Below, one piece after another: positions 44,318-53,594 of a DNA stretch of 64,000 bases (its first letter is position 1; each line of letters opens with the position of its first letter). The notes under the pieces were generated by a model. That model saw only the letters and a list, made by a program, of their open reading frames with translations. It did not search any database and had not been told where the DNA came from. Made by a program: the position numbers and the translations under genes. This DNA is from Sulfurovum sp. NBC37-1 (lineage in GTDB: Bacteria > Campylobacterota > Campylobacteria > Campylobacterales > Sulfurovaceae), in assembly GCF_000010345.1 (NCBI RefSeq), contig NC_009663.1, positions 1,240,001-1,304,000 on the forward strand, given 5' to 3'.

Positions 44318-45280
44318 ATGAAGATCAGAGGGAGAACCATACGTACGCTTGAGGGGCTTCTGCTTTCCCTACTGCTGCACCTGCTCATTTTTCTGCTCAT
44401 TTTCCTCCCGTTCAAAGAGATGAAGTTCCCTCCGCCACCGCCTCCGGGTAAAAAGATCTCCCTGAATCTCAAACAGTTCAAAACCGTACCACCGACACCT
44501 CCGGCACCCAGACCGGCCGTGCCACCCCAACCCAGACCACAACCGGTCCAGCCACAGCCACCACATTCCAAACCAAAACCCGTTGCACCTCCAAAGCCCA
44601 AGCCTGTTGAAAAAAAGCCCATAGAAAAGAAGCCTGTAAAAGCCCCTACTCCAATTGCCAGGAAAAAACTGCTCGATGAAAAAGCACGTCTGACCGTGAA
44701 GCAAAAAGAGAGTGAAGAGAACAATGTCACCAAGGTGGCCAAAAAAGAGGAAAAACCAAAAAAAGTAGTCAAGAAAAAAGAGCAGAAGCCAAAGAAGAGA
44801 ATAGTCAAAAAAAGCAAACCACAGAAACCAAGGAAACCGTCACATCCGAAAAAAGGACTGGCCGGCGCACTGATGGGTTCAGGCCGCTCCGTTTCACTGG
44901 CACCAAGCGCGCCTTCCAGACCCAATTACGGTTCGCAGATGATCAAACAGCTCTATGGCTCCGAGTTCAACAGCTTTACGCCTACGCAGAAAAAGTTCAT
45001 CAAAAGGAACCTTGGGGTCATTCACCGTATCACCCAGCGTACGCTCATTCAGAACGGCTATCCCGATGTGGCAGTAAGAACACACCAGGAAGGAACCAAC
45101 GTGGTCACCTTCTACCTTCACCCCAACGGGAATATCACCGGCCTTCATTTGCGGAGCCGTATCGGATACACGGCACTGGATGATAATACCTTGCAGGTCA
45201 TACGCATCGCCTACAAAGACTACCCACATCCCAAGACAACGACAAAGATCACTTTCTATGTACAATATAGTATTTATTAA
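44318..45280 (+). CDS. TonB-like energy transducer
   Basis: This 320 aa protein has an N-terminal transmembrane helix (about residues 10-32), then a long Pro/Lys-rich periplasmic spacer (about 38-195). A C-terminal TonB-type domain ends in TTTKITFYVQYSIY. The layout is that of TonB, which couples the proton motive force to outer-membrane receptors. ExbB/ExbD and receptor genes are not adjacent, so its partner cannot be named; a TolA-like role is the alternative. Confidence 0.75.
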   Translation: MKIRGRTIRTLEGLLLSLLLHLLIFLLIFLPFKEMKFPPPPPPGKKISLNLKQFKTVPPTPPAPRPAVPPQPRPQPVQPQPPHSKPKPVAPPKPKPVEKKPIEKKPVKAPTPIARKKLLDEKARLTVKQKESEENNVTKVAKKEEKPKKVVKKKEQKPKKRIVKKSKPQKPRKPSHPKKGLAGALMGSGRSVSLAPSAPSRPNYGSQMIKQLYGSEFNSFTPTQKKFIKRNLGVIHRITQRTLIQNGYPDVAVRTHQEGTNVVTFYLHPNGNITGLHLRSRIGYTALDDNTLQVIRIAYKDYPHPKTTTKITFYVQYSIY

Positions 45281-45293
45281 AAAAAATTTATGT

Positions 45294-45299
45294 TATAAT
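45294..45299 (+). promoter_or_regulatory. -10 box before the hemerythrin-like gene
   Basis: TATAAT in ATGTTATAATATAA lies 27 bases before the ATG, followed by GTGAGGAAA as ribosome-binding site. Confidence 0.45.
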
Positions 45300-45325
45300 A
45301 TAATAAAAAGTGAGGAAATTAGATT

Positions 45326-45763
45326 ATGTTCAGATCACTCTTTAAAACAAAAAATGAGAAATTAGTCGAAAAATGGGAAGAGGAACATAGAGCGATAGTA
45401 GCATTGGCTACCAAAGTGCTAGAATCCTATGATGCATATAATGAAAAAGCTGCAAAGCAGGCACTCAAAGAACTTAATAAGCTTGCAGTAGACCATGTGA
45501 TGGATGAAGACCTAAAACTCTTCAAACTGATGAAAGAAGAAACGGAAAAGATCGATAAACATATACAGTCAATGGTAGAAGATTTTGTCGTTGGTTTCAA
45601 ATCTACCAAAATCACTCTGATGAATTTTCTAGCAAAATATGCAAGCCCGGATGTACCGCTTGATGATGAGTTCTACACGACATTCAAAGAGCTTGTAGAC
45701 ATACTTGCACAGCGTATTAGCTTTGAAGAGTCAAATCTTTACTCAAAGCTCAATAGTGATTAA
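45326..45763 (+). CDS. Hemerythrin-like (HHE) protein
   Basis: This 145 aa four-helix protein has candidate di-iron ligands: His in EEEHRAIVAL, His and Glu in AVDHVMDEDLKLF, and FEESNLYSKL near the end. These form the H...HxxxE...E pattern of hemerythrin-like domains. Such proteins bind oxygen or sense oxygen or NO. Other family members need an additional His, so the exact ligand set should be treated with caution. It has its own promoter. Confidence 0.65.
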   Translation: MFRSLFKTKNEKLVEKWEEEHRAIVALATKVLESYDAYNEKAAKQALKELNKLAVDHVMDEDLKLFKLMKEETEKIDKHIQSMVEDFVVGFKSTKITLMNFLAKYASPDVPLDDEFYTTFKELVDILAQRISFEESNLYSKLNSD

Positions 45764-45944
45764 CTGTGAAATAAAGAAGGAAAGATCATCAAGAATGTTT
45801 TAATTATCGTAGTCCATCCAACAAACTTTCTCATAGCTCTTTATATGCTATAGCCTATGACTTTTTTGGATCAACTATTGCATCCAACCCTTTACCGCTT
45901 CTTTGCTATAATAACCCAAAATTGAAACCGCTACAGGACAATAG

Positions 45945-47042
45945 ATGAAACGAAGAGACTTTATAACCGCTACTGCATTAAATGCAGGTACCCTTGCACT
46001 TTCAGGATGCCACAGAGCTGAAGAAAAAATAGCCAAAGGCTCTGTTAATATCAAAAATGGTAAAAAGGTCACCCTTAAACTAGCCACCTCATGGCCGGCA
46101 CATTTTCCTATTATGGGAACAGGAGTAGATTCCTTTGCCCAGCGCTGTGGAGAACTTAGCGGCGGAACCTTGGAAATAAAGGTCTTTGCTAAGAATATTT
46201 TGGTACCGGCAATGCAAGTTTTCGATGCTACCTCTGCCGCACAGATAGATGCATTTCACTCCGGTGTCTACTACTGGAAGGGTAAGAACCCCGCTTTTTC
46301 CATCTTTGGTGGTATGCCGCTAGGGCTGACCAGTGAAGAGATGATCACCTGGCTGAAATTCGGAGGAGGCTATGAACTTTGGAGAGAACTGTACGGAAAG
46401 TTCAACCTCTATCCGCTCATAGGCGGTACGACCGGACCACAAATGGGCGGATGGTTCAAAAAGGAGATCAAAAGCCTTGCAGATCTGAAAGGTCTCAAAA
46501 TGCGCATTCCCGGACTGGGCGGAGAAGTAATGAAGCGTCTGGGGGTCAATCCCGTACTTCTTCCAGCCGGAGAAATATACACAGCACTTGAGCGCGGTAC
46601 CATTGATGCAACCGAATGGGTCGGACCAGCGCTTGACAGTATGATGGGTTTTGCCAAAGCGGCCCCCTACTACTACACCGGCTGGCATGAACCGGGCTCC
46701 ATTCTGGAAATCACGTTCAACAAAGCCCGCTGGGAGAAACTTAGTGAAGAACACAGGGCTATCATTACCGCAGCCAGTGAAGAGATGACAGGGAATATGC
46801 TGCAGGAATTCCGATTCAAAAATGCCAAAGCTTTGGCGGAACTACCGGACACAGTACAGATCAAAACATTCCCCAAAGAGATGATGGATGCAGCCAAAGT
46901 AGCACTTAAAGAGGTGCTGGCCGACGAAAGTACCAAAAGTAATGACTTCAAACGTGTACTTAAAAGTTACGAAGCATTCTACAAGCTGAATAAACCCTGG
47001 GATGATATCAGTACAAAGAACTTTCTTGAGATTAGGAGCTAA
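45945..47042 (+). CDS. TRAP-type substrate-binding protein with Tat/lipoprotein signal
   Basis: This 365 aa DctP-like periplasmic binding protein has a twin-arginine motif (KRRDFITA) and a lipobox (ALSGC) in its first 22 residues. The mature chain has KVTLKLATSWPAHFP, GGMPLGLTSEEM and LADLKGLKMRIPGLGGEVM, typical of the C4-dicarboxylate/alpha-keto-acid TRAP family. No DctQ or DctM permease gene is nearby, so it works with a permease encoded elsewhere. A TATAAT lies about 30 bases upstream. Confidence 0.85.
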   Translation: MKRRDFITATALNAGTLALSGCHRAEEKIAKGSVNIKNGKKVTLKLATSWPAHFPIMGTGVDSFAQRCGELSGGTLEIKVFAKNILVPAMQVFDATSAAQIDAFHSGVYYWKGKNPAFSIFGGMPLGLTSEEMITWLKFGGGYELWRELYGKFNLYPLIGGTTGPQMGGWFKKEIKSLADLKGLKMRIPGLGGEVMKRLGVNPVLLPAGEIYTALERGTIDATEWVGPALDSMMGFAKAAPYYYTGWHEPGSILEITFNKARWEKLSEEHRAIITAASEEMTGNMLQEFRFKNAKALAELPDTVQIKTFPKEMMDAAKVALKEVLADESTKSNDFKRVLKSYEAFYKLNKPWDDISTKNFLEIRS

Positions 47043-47090
47043 CTAAGATTTAACAGTTGTTTTCTTAGGGAATTATAACTATCAAATCTC

Positions 47091-47291
47091 TTAACGCCCT
47101 CCCAGAGGATTGTCACTGCGTTTCTTGACTTTTCTCTCCTGTTCCTCATCTACCTGAGGCTGGGAGAATTCCACCTGTCCGTAGATGATACAGCCTTTGC
47201 ATCCCGGATCACAGGGATGGTGCAGTTTCATGCACCAATCTTTAATATCACCGTTCTTTCCCATAAACTGGCATCCCCATCCACTTGCCAT
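47091..47291 (-). CDS. Small Cys-rich protein, possible metal binder
   Basis: This 66 aa protein has six cysteines in a compact block (GWGCQF, DWCMKLHHPCDPGCKGCII), a spacing suggestive of a zinc or iron-sulfur site. The ATG at 47291 was chosen because GGAG lies seven bases upstream. An in-frame ATG at 47327 lacks a ribosome-binding site. The C-terminus is charged (QERKVKKRSDN). The function is unknown. Confidence 0.6.
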   Translation of the reverse strand: MASGWGCQFMGKNGDIKDWCMKLHHPCDPGCKGCIIYGQVEFSQPQVDEEQERKVKKRSDNPLGGR

Positions 47292-47400
47292 TTTTATTCT
47301 CCATATTGATTTTTTATTGTTGTTCATGGCTTTCGCCATTCAGTTTCTTCTTGTGCCGGTTTCCTTATGTGGTGGGCAGGAATGCACCACCCTCCGGGAC

Positions 47401-47676
47401 TCAATATCTTATCTCGAAGCCATCCGTATTGAACTGGGCATCATCGATGATCTCATAGGTGATCTCATCGATACTGCTTAGGGGCGAGCCCTCTTTTAGT
47501 ATTTTCATGACACTGTCGAAATCGTCATCAAAGATCTCAACTACCACTTCTACCGTATCGTCAGGCAGATTTTGAATGTAACCTTTGATCTGCTTTCTCA
47601 TCAGTGCCTGTGAAACGAACTTTCGGTAGAAGACACCCTGCACTCTCCCGTGAATAATAAATCTGTACCATTCCAT
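47401..47676 (-). CDS. acyP: Acylphosphatase
   Basis: This 91 aa enzyme has the signature HGRVQGVFYRKF at the N-terminus with the catalytic Arg, and the catalytic Asn appears in the second motif (KGYIQNLPDDTVEVVVE). It hydrolyses carboxyl-phosphate bonds such as those of acyl phosphates. It lies two bases downstream of the TerB-like gene and is probably cotranscribed with it. Confidence 0.92.
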   Translation of the reverse strand: MEWYRFIIHGRVQGVFYRKFVSQALMRKQIKGYIQNLPDDTVEVVVEIFDDDFDSVMKILKEGSPLSSIDEITYEIIDDAQFNTDGFEIRY

Positions 47677-47678
47677 TT

Positions 47679-48116
47679 TTACATCCTACATTCATCTTTC
47701 AGGCTCTGCAGGAATTCGATGACACGCATCTGGAACAGTGCCTCATCGTCATTTTCATCCACACATTCATGCAATTGCATCAAAAGGCCGATATCGATCT
47801 TCTCACAGAAACGTTTTACCTCTTTAACCTCTTTTCGTACTTGTGCAACAAGATGCTCGAAATCCAGGCCATTGTTTGTCACGATCTTGGTATGGAACTC
47901 ATATACTGTATCGATCAGAAGTTCAGCCCGCTCCTGATCGTCATGATAGATCGTATGGGCGATCTCCTTGAGTTTCTGCCTTTCACATTCTGATATTTCA
48001 CTGTCAGAAGTGATCATCAGTGTCAGCAGTTTGGCCCGGAATTCCAGAGAGCTGTTGTGATAGACCAGGATCTCTCTGAACATCTTCATGACATTTCTTT
48101 TGAATATTTTAAACAT
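47679..48116 (-). CDS. TerB-like helical protein
   Basis: This 145 aa protein is predicted all-helical. The pattern LLTLMITSDSEISECERQKLKEIA resembles the metal-binding acidic helix of TerB-type tellurite-resistance proteins. The similarity is short and the rest is not recognised. AAGGAG fixes the start. Paired with acyP. Confidence 0.5.
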   Translation of the reverse strand: MFKIFKRNVMKMFREILVYHNSSLEFRAKLLTLMITSDSEISECERQKLKEIAHTIYHDDQERAELLIDTVYEFHTKIVTNNGLDFEHLVAQVRKEVKEVKRFCEKIDIGLLMQLHECVDENDDEALFQMRVIEFLQSLKDECRM

Positions 48117-48196
48117 TATGCTCCTTGATGAAACTTAACACCATTTTAACAAAAAAAGACTATAGTTTTATAATTTTTTGACCAAAGTGAGACAAA

Positions 48197-48982
48197 ATGA
48201 ACAATATTGATCTGCTCATTATTCTGAGTACCGCTTTTCTGGGCAGTGTGGGACACTGCATCGGTATGTGCGGGGGGATCGTCGTTGCCTACAGCTCAAG
48301 CAAGATTGACCATAAGGCTTCATGGGTACGACAGACCATCTCACATCTTGCCTACAACTTCGGAAGGGTGACCACATACAGTATATTGGGAGCTCTGTTT
48401 GGCCTAATGGGTAAAGCCATCGCCTTTACCCCGACCACCAAAGGAGTCCTCTTTGTGCTCACGGGTATCCTGATGGTGGCAGCCGGCCTCTCATTACTGG
48501 GCAATCTCAAATTTCTCAATTCTGCTGAATGGTCCGTCTCGAAGAACAAATGGTACCAGAACACGTTCAGAAAACTCATCAGCAGCAATTCTCTTTCAAG
48601 TTTCTACCTGCTTGGTATGCTCAACGGTATCATCCCCTGCGGGCTGGTCTACTCTTTTGCCATCTTTGCAGCAGCGACTGCCAGTCCACTCTGGGGCGCC
48701 ATCGTTATGGCGACCTTCGGACTGGCGACCATCCCTGCACTCTTCTTTTTGGGAACGGTCACGAAGTTCCTTCAAAAGGGCTCCTTGAGAGGTACTATGA
48801 TGAAACTGGCTGCTATGCTTGTGGTTTTTTACGGATTCTACACACTCTATAAAGGCTACAAATTCATTGCGCATCCCAAAGAAATGCAGCAAATGATGGA
48901 CAGTATGCAAACAGGAAGTGTGAAAAGCAAGCTGGAAGGGAAATGCGGAGGCATGAAGTGTGCCCCCGGCAAATGCGGTTAA
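48197..48982 (+). CDS. DsbD_2/TauE-type membrane transporter with Cys/Met-rich tail
   Basis: This 261 aa protein has six transmembrane helices and the motif GHCIGMCGGIVVAYS, typical of the PF13386 'sulfite exporter TauE/SafE or DsbD_2' group. Members in Campylobacterota act in copper handling or cytochrome oxidase assembly. The cytosolic or periplasmic tail is short and rich in Met and Cys (MQQMMDSM, GKCGGMKCAPGKCG), consistent with metal binding. Sulfite export is an alternative. Confidence 0.75.
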   Translation: MNNIDLLIILSTAFLGSVGHCIGMCGGIVVAYSSSKIDHKASWVRQTISHLAYNFGRVTTYSILGALFGLMGKAIAFTPTTKGVLFVLTGILMVAAGLSLLGNLKFLNSAEWSVSKNKWYQNTFRKLISSNSLSSFYLLGMLNGIIPCGLVYSFAIFAAATASPLWGAIVMATFGLATIPALFFLGTVTKFLQKGSLRGTMMKLAAMLVVFYGFYTLYKGYKFIAHPKEMQQMMDSMQTGSVKSKLEGKCGGMKCAPGKCG

Positions 48983-48994
48983 TAGAAAGGGTGA

Positions 48995-49783
48995 TCAGTC
49001 CCTGCCGTTAGCAAGGTCGATCAGGTAAAAACCTTTTTTCCAGTTCTTTCGGATGGTTTTCTGGAAATCCTCGATATCTTCATTGTTTGCGAAGAGTTCT
49101 TCTCTTTCCTTCGGGTAGACTGCAAAAAGCAGAAACCACTCTCCCGCCGTATATTCGATATTTACCAGTCGGTAACCGGCTTTCCATCGTTTTTTGATCA
49201 CGGAACTGACAAGATCCCAGTCATCGACCATATCGTACCCCTGGTTCTTGAAACCGGTGTTTCTGGCAAAGATCCCACTCCAATAACCTTCTGCAGCTTC
49301 GATATCGATCAACATATACCCCTGCTGCCAGCGTTTTATGATAGTCTTTTCAAAATCATCACGGTACCGTGTGTAGTCAAACACAACATCCTTGTATTTG
49401 GCTCCTTTGGCAAAAATACCCAGCCAGTCACCTGCGCCGTACTCGACATTGATCAGCGTGAAACCTTTTTCTTTGTAAGCCTCAACCGCCTGGGCGAATT
49501 TTTTGATATCACGTCTATGCGTATAGGCTTGCTGTTTGTACCCGGCACCTTCTGCATAGAGCGCCATCCAGACATCATGTCCGTAACAGACATCTATCAG
49601 GTCATAGCCCTTGGCCCATTCGTTGTCGATAGTCGTCTTCAGACGCGAAAGGCTTTTACTCGTCGTATAGGACTGACCGGTAAAGCCCGTATCTTTTGCA
49701 AAAAGACCCACCCAGAAATCTGCTGCCATCACACTTGCCGGCAGTATCAATGCTACCGCTGCTATTTTTAAAATCTTTTTCAT
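48995..49783 (-). CDS. Secreted repeat protein resembling DUF7477
   Basis: This 262 aa protein has a signal peptide (residues 1-20, ending VMA) and five tandem repeats of about 46 residues. Each combines a W-x-G/A-x-F/Y-A unit, a G-F/Y-x-x-Q-x-Y turn and a helix ending in W/K-x-K/Q-G-Y/F-x-L-I. The pattern resembles the DUF7477 beta-repeat found in some plant kinases and bacterial secreted proteins. The function is unknown. It is convergent with the DsbD_2-type gene. Confidence 0.6.
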   Translation of the reverse strand: MKKILKIAAVALILPASVMAADFWVGLFAKDTGFTGQSYTTSKSLSRLKTTIDNEWAKGYDLIDVCYGHDVWMALYAEGAGYKQQAYTHRRDIKKFAQAVEAYKEKGFTLINVEYGAGDWLGIFAKGAKYKDVVFDYTRYRDDFEKTIIKRWQQGYMLIDIEAAEGYWSGIFARNTGFKNQGYDMVDDWDLVSSVIKKRWKAGYRLVNIEYTAGEWFLLFAVYPKEREELFANNEDIEDFQKTIRKNWKKGFYLIDLANGRD

Positions 49784-49933
49784 CTATTCTCCTCAATCTC
49801 TTTTATTGAAATTATGAAATTGTATAAGTTCAACTAAACTTTATTGTATCGCATATCCAATAAAAAATAAGGTGGAACCGGACGACTTACCTTCATAGGG
49901 ATTAAAAATGTATCATACGGTGATAGATTTGGA

Positions 49934-49939
49934 TATAAT
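49934..49939 (+). promoter_or_regulatory. -10 box immediately before truD
   Basis: TATAAT ends six bases before the truD ATG and no ribosome-binding site is visible, so the transcript is probably leaderless. Confidence 0.55.
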
Positions 49940-49945
49940 TCCGAC

Positions 49946-51034
49946 ATGAATCACATTAAGACCTATGCCTACGACCATTCACCGCTTCACTTTGACTTCA
50001 ATCAGACCATTGAACGTTTTTTCGTTGAGGAAATACCTCTCTACGATTTTACGGGAACAGGAAATTTTCTCATTCTCAAGATCAAAAAGACCGATATGAG
50101 TACCTGGAAACTCGTGACCGTTCTGGCAAAAGCAACCGGACTTCAGGAACGCGATATCGGGTATGCGGGTCTGAAAGATAAAAATGCCACAACCATACAG
50201 TACATCTCTTTGCCTAAAAGATATGAAAAAGAGCTCAACAAAAATCTGACGACCGAACGCGTGGAAATACTCGAACGTACCTATAACAAAGCTCCTATCA
50301 AAATAGGCCATCTCAAAGGAAACCGTTTCAGCATTGTATTGCACAAGATCAACGAGAAAGATGCGAAGTTCTTCAACACCACTGCCAAGAAAATGCAGGT
50401 AGACGGTATACCGAACTATTACGGCTACCAGCGTTTTGGAGAGGACAGCCAGTCCTACCTTCAGGGCAAGGAGATCGCGCACAGTGGGAAAAAGCTTAAA
50501 GGGAGCAAAGAGAAACTGCTTGTTTCCGCCTATCAGAGCCACCTCTTCAACAAATGGCTCGCTTCGCGCGTCAAACTTTCTGCAGTCATTGCCAAAGAGA
50601 AGCCTGACAGCGCTGCCAAAAAACTCAAATATCCTCCTGAGCTGGTCAAAGTACTTGCCAAACAGCCGCAGTTCTTCAAACTCTTTCTGGGGGATATCAT
50701 CATGCCCTACCCTTACGGAAAACCAAACTATGTCAAAGATATGATGCAAAGCGCCCTGGCATTCAAACAGGCAAAGATCTCTCCGACAGGACTGCTCTGC
50801 GGTGCCAATGCCATGCGTGCCAAAAGTGACGCCTACCATCTCGAAGAGCCTTTTGACGATACGGAACTGAGTTCACTCAAGGGAGACAGACGTTTTGCCT
50901 GGATCTGGCCCAAAGAGGTCGAAACAGCATATCAGAAAGAGCAGCAGAAACTTATCGTGGACTTTTACCTTCCTAAAGGCGCTTATGCCACGACTTTCCT
51001 CGAAGAGATCGGGAAGTTCTCTCTTAAATCCTAA
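49946..51034 (+). CDS. truD: tRNA pseudouridine(13) synthase TruD
   Basis: TruD makes pseudouridine at tRNA position 13. The catalytic Asp78 is in GYAGLKDKNATTIQY. The insertion domain and the late NYYGYQRFGEDSQSY motif are typical. Length is 362 aa, near E. coli TruD (349). It ends one base before the convergent queC stop codon, so the two tRNA-modification genes meet tail to tail. Confidence 0.93.
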   Translation: MNHIKTYAYDHSPLHFDFNQTIERFFVEEIPLYDFTGTGNFLILKIKKTDMSTWKLVTVLAKATGLQERDIGYAGLKDKNATTIQYISLPKRYEKELNKNLTTERVEILERTYNKAPIKIGHLKGNRFSIVLHKINEKDAKFFNTTAKKMQVDGIPNYYGYQRFGEDSQSYLQGKEIAHSGKKLKGSKEKLLVSAYQSHLFNKWLASRVKLSAVIAKEKPDSAAKKLKYPPELVKVLAKQPQFFKLFLGDIIMPYPYGKPNYVKDMMQSALAFKQAKISPTGLLCGANAMRAKSDAYHLEEPFDDTELSSLKGDRRFAWIWPKEVETAYQKEQQKLIVDFYLPKGAYATTFLEEIGKFSLKS

Positions 51035-51703
51035 TCACTTTCTGTATGCTATAGGGTCTTTTACTCCGGCAACTTCAAACCCTCTCAGACGCAGGCGGCA
51101 GCTGTCGCAGACACCGCAGGCTGCATCTTCCGCCTGATAACAGCTCCATGTATCTTCAAGGGGAACACCCAGCTCAATGGCTTTTTGTACGATCTGGCTC
51201 TTTCTCAGTGAGACAAGAGGCATCTTTATCTCGATGTTCGTCTCATCTTTCGTACCCAGGTTGATCGCTTTTTGCATCTGTTCAATGTAGCTTTCACGAC
51301 AGTCCGGATAACCGGAACTGTCCTCTTCGACCACACCGATGAAGAGTGCTTCAGCCCCATGTTTCTCTGCAATAGCCGCAGCAATGGAGAGGAAGATGCC
51401 GTTTCTGAAAGGCACATAGGTCACCGGCACACCTTCTTCCAGCCCTCCGATAGGAACGTCAATACTTTTGTCCGTCAGTGCCGAGGCACCGATCTGCTCA
51501 AAGAAATCAAGATCGATCTCGTAAGATTCCGAGGCATTCAGCTCCTGAGTGATCTTTCGGAAACATTCCAGCTCTTTGTTCCGGGTACGCTGTCCATAGT
51601 TAAAATGCAAGGCAATAATCTCATAGCCCTCTTCCTGCGCGATCTTTGCACTTAGAGCACTGTCCATGCCTCCCGATATAATACAGACTGCTTTTTTACC
51701 CAT
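51035..51703 (-). CDS. queC: 7-cyano-7-deazaguanine synthase QueC
   Basis: QueC converts carboxy-deazaguanine to preQ0 for queuosine synthesis. It is a PP-loop ATPase ([15 protein letters not shown]) with four zinc-binding cysteines in [18 protein letters not shown]. Length is 222 aa, normal. The stop is adjacent to that of truD, and ybeY is divergent on the other side. Confidence 0.94.
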   Translation of the reverse strand: MGKKAVCIISGGMDSALSAKIAQEEGYEIIALHFNYGQRTRNKELECFRKITQELNASESYEIDLDFFEQIGASALTDKSIDVPIGGLEEGVPVTYVPFRNGIFLSIAAAIAEKHGAEALFIGVVEEDSSGYPDCRESYIEQMQKAINLGTKDETNIEIKMPLVSLRKSQIVQKAIELGVPLEDTWSCYQAEDAACGVCDSCRLRLRGFEVAGVKDPIAYRK

Positions 51704-51757
51704 TACGATATCCTACTTTTTAATACCATTTTACCAAGATTTGGGTAAACTTCGGGC

Positions 51758-52201
51758 ATGCATACTATAATAGAACTGGACAATCAGACCACTTTAAATG
51801 TCGATATCGAAGCCCTCGAGAAGATCGCGCAGTCTTTGACCAACAGAGAGATAGAACTCATCATCACGGACAATGAGAACATACAGGAACTCAACCGGGA
51901 ATATAGAGACAGGGACAATCCCACCGATGTTCTCAGTTTTCCGCTGGAGACACCCTTTACAGAACAAAGTGTCTTCGATATCCCGCTGGGGACGATCGTC
52001 ATCTCGGCTGATTTTGTGAGAGAAAGAGCAAAGACATACGGCCATACAGAGCAGGACGAACTCAAACTGCTCTTCATACACGGACTCTTGCATCTGCTGG
52101 GATACGACCATGAAACGGATGAGGGCGAAATGCGCCAGAAAGAGCGGGAGATCATTGAAGAATTCGGTCTGCCTTCCAGTCTTATCATACGAAACGATTA
52201 A
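51758..52201 (+). CDS. ybeY: Endoribonuclease YbeY
   Basis: YbeY is a zinc-dependent single-strand endoribonuclease that helps mature the 3' end of 16S rRNA. The metal motif HGLLHLLGYDHETDEG (HGxLHLxGYDH) and the N-terminal NREYRDRDNPTDVLSFPL are diagnostic. Length is 147 aa. The CaCA antiporter gene follows nine bases after its stop. Confidence 0.94.
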   Translation: MHTIIELDNQTTLNVDIEALEKIAQSLTNREIELIITDNENIQELNREYRDRDNPTDVLSFPLETPFTEQSVFDIPLGTIVISADFVRERAKTYGHTEQDELKLLFIHGLLHLLGYDHETDEGEMRQKEREIIEEFGLPSSLIIRND

Positions 52202-52210
52202 AGGAAACCG

Positions 52211-53143
52211 ATGAATTTTGTCATTTTTGTCATTGCGATGGGTGCGCTCATCTGGGGCGCTGAACTCATCATCAAACAGAGTGAGAAGATCGCACTCAAG
52301 TTCAATATACCTGAGTTCATCATCGGGGCGACACTGATCGCACTTGGAACTTCCCTGCCTGAAATGGCAGCAAGTATCGCGGCAAGTATGAACCATAAGC
52401 CGGAGATCGCCATCTCCAACGTGATCGGAAGCAACATACTGAACATCACCCTGGTACTCGCAAGTGTGTTTCTCATTGCCAGAAATATCAGCCCCAAGCG
52501 GGATTTCTTCGCCAAGGACAGTACCTGGGCACTGGTACCCGTCCTGGTCTTCATCTTGATGATCCTCGATGGTGTCATCTCACGTTTTGATGCCGTACTG
52601 CTTCTGCTGCTCATGGGTGCCTATTTGCTCTTTTTACTCCAGGATGCCCAAAGTATCCCTCTTGAGGACCTCGATGAAATCGATGTAAGTCATTTCTCCT
52701 GGGCGGCGACGATCCCTGTACTTGTCGGTGCATTCATACTGGTGATCGTCGGCGCACATTTTACGGTAGAGAGTGCTTCAGAGATCGCTAAAAGTTTCGG
52801 CATCTCCGAGTGGGTCATTGGTATTGTCATGATCTCTCTGGGAACTTCCATGCCCGAACTTGTCGTCAGTATCTCGGCTGCCATGAAAGGAAAGGTCGAT
52901 ATGGCCATCGGTAATATCATCGGCTCGAACCTCGCCAATACAACCGTGGTGCTTGGCTCAGCAGCATTAGCAAATCCCATGCCCATCAATGCATCTGCCT
53001 ATCTTTTCGATATCTCTACGATGATCGTGGCCACACTGATCCTGGTCTTTCTTACCGCTAACAAACTGTACACCAAATCCGCCGGTATCAGCCTGGTGAT
53101 CATTCTAGGACTCTTTCTGAATAATACCATACAAAGTATGTAA
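52211..53143 (+). CDS. Calcium/sodium antiporter (CaCA family)
   Basis: This 310 aa membrane protein has about ten transmembrane helices and two internal repeats. Each carries an alpha-repeat motif: GATLIALGTSLPEMAAS and GIVMISLGTSMPELVVS. Conserved SNVIGSNILNI and GNIIGSNLANT follow. This is the YrbG-type K-independent Ca/Na exchanger. It sits directly downstream of ybeY and just before the IS relic. Confidence 0.88.
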   Translation: MNFVIFVIAMGALIWGAELIIKQSEKIALKFNIPEFIIGATLIALGTSLPEMAASIAASMNHKPEIAISNVIGSNILNITLVLASVFLIARNISPKRDFFAKDSTWALVPVLVFILMILDGVISRFDAVLLLLLMGAYLLFLLQDAQSIPLEDLDEIDVSHFSWAATIPVLVGAFILVIVGAHFTVESASEIAKSFGISEWVIGIVMISLGTSMPELVVSISAAMKGKVDMAIGNIIGSNLANTTVVLGSAALANPMPINASAYLFDISTMIVATLILVFLTANKLYTKSAGISLVIILGLFLNNTIQSM

Positions 53144-53246
53144 ATAATAAAATCAGAGTTAAAGTAAGAAAACGGGTTGCTAAAAACCTAAGCAAACCTC
53201 GGTAGTATGGGGTTTAAAAATATGGGCACTTCTAAAAACCACCATT

Positions 53247-53549
53247 TCAGTAGCCAAGATAAATCCATTCTAATTTTTTAAAATAATTCTCAACAATTCT
53301 TCTATTTTCAGTAGAAAAGTTGAGTGAACATCATTACCCTGTCAAATGGTGGTCTTCCTCAAGTGCTTTTGGTTCTATGTAGAGTGCCTCTTCTATAGGT
53401 TTATGAAATATGTCCCAGTCAATAATCTTATCCAATTTATTCAGTGGTAGCTGATGAGCATTGATCTTCTCTAATTCCCCTGAGTAAACCACCAGTTCTA
53501 CTGGTGGACTCCCAAAGTTTGACAGCTCCGGGAGTCTCTGTGATATCAT
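53247..53549 (-). pseudogene. IS5-type transposase, ends only
   Basis: From the ATG at 53549 an N-terminal piece (LPLNKLDKIIDWDIFHKPIEE) runs to a stop at 53334. In a shifted frame a C-terminal piece follows (STENRRIVENYFKKLEWIY, stop at 53247). The whole catalytic core is missing. Confidence 0.65.
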
Positions 53550-53594
53550 AAGTTCTTGAACTGCTCAAAGTTCAAAGAAAAAGGATGGCACAGG

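Noticed and set aside
44275-44925. Phe/Gly-rich minus-strand frame opposite tonB
   Set aside because: Its odd composition comes from the complement of the Pro/Lys-rich tonB spacer.
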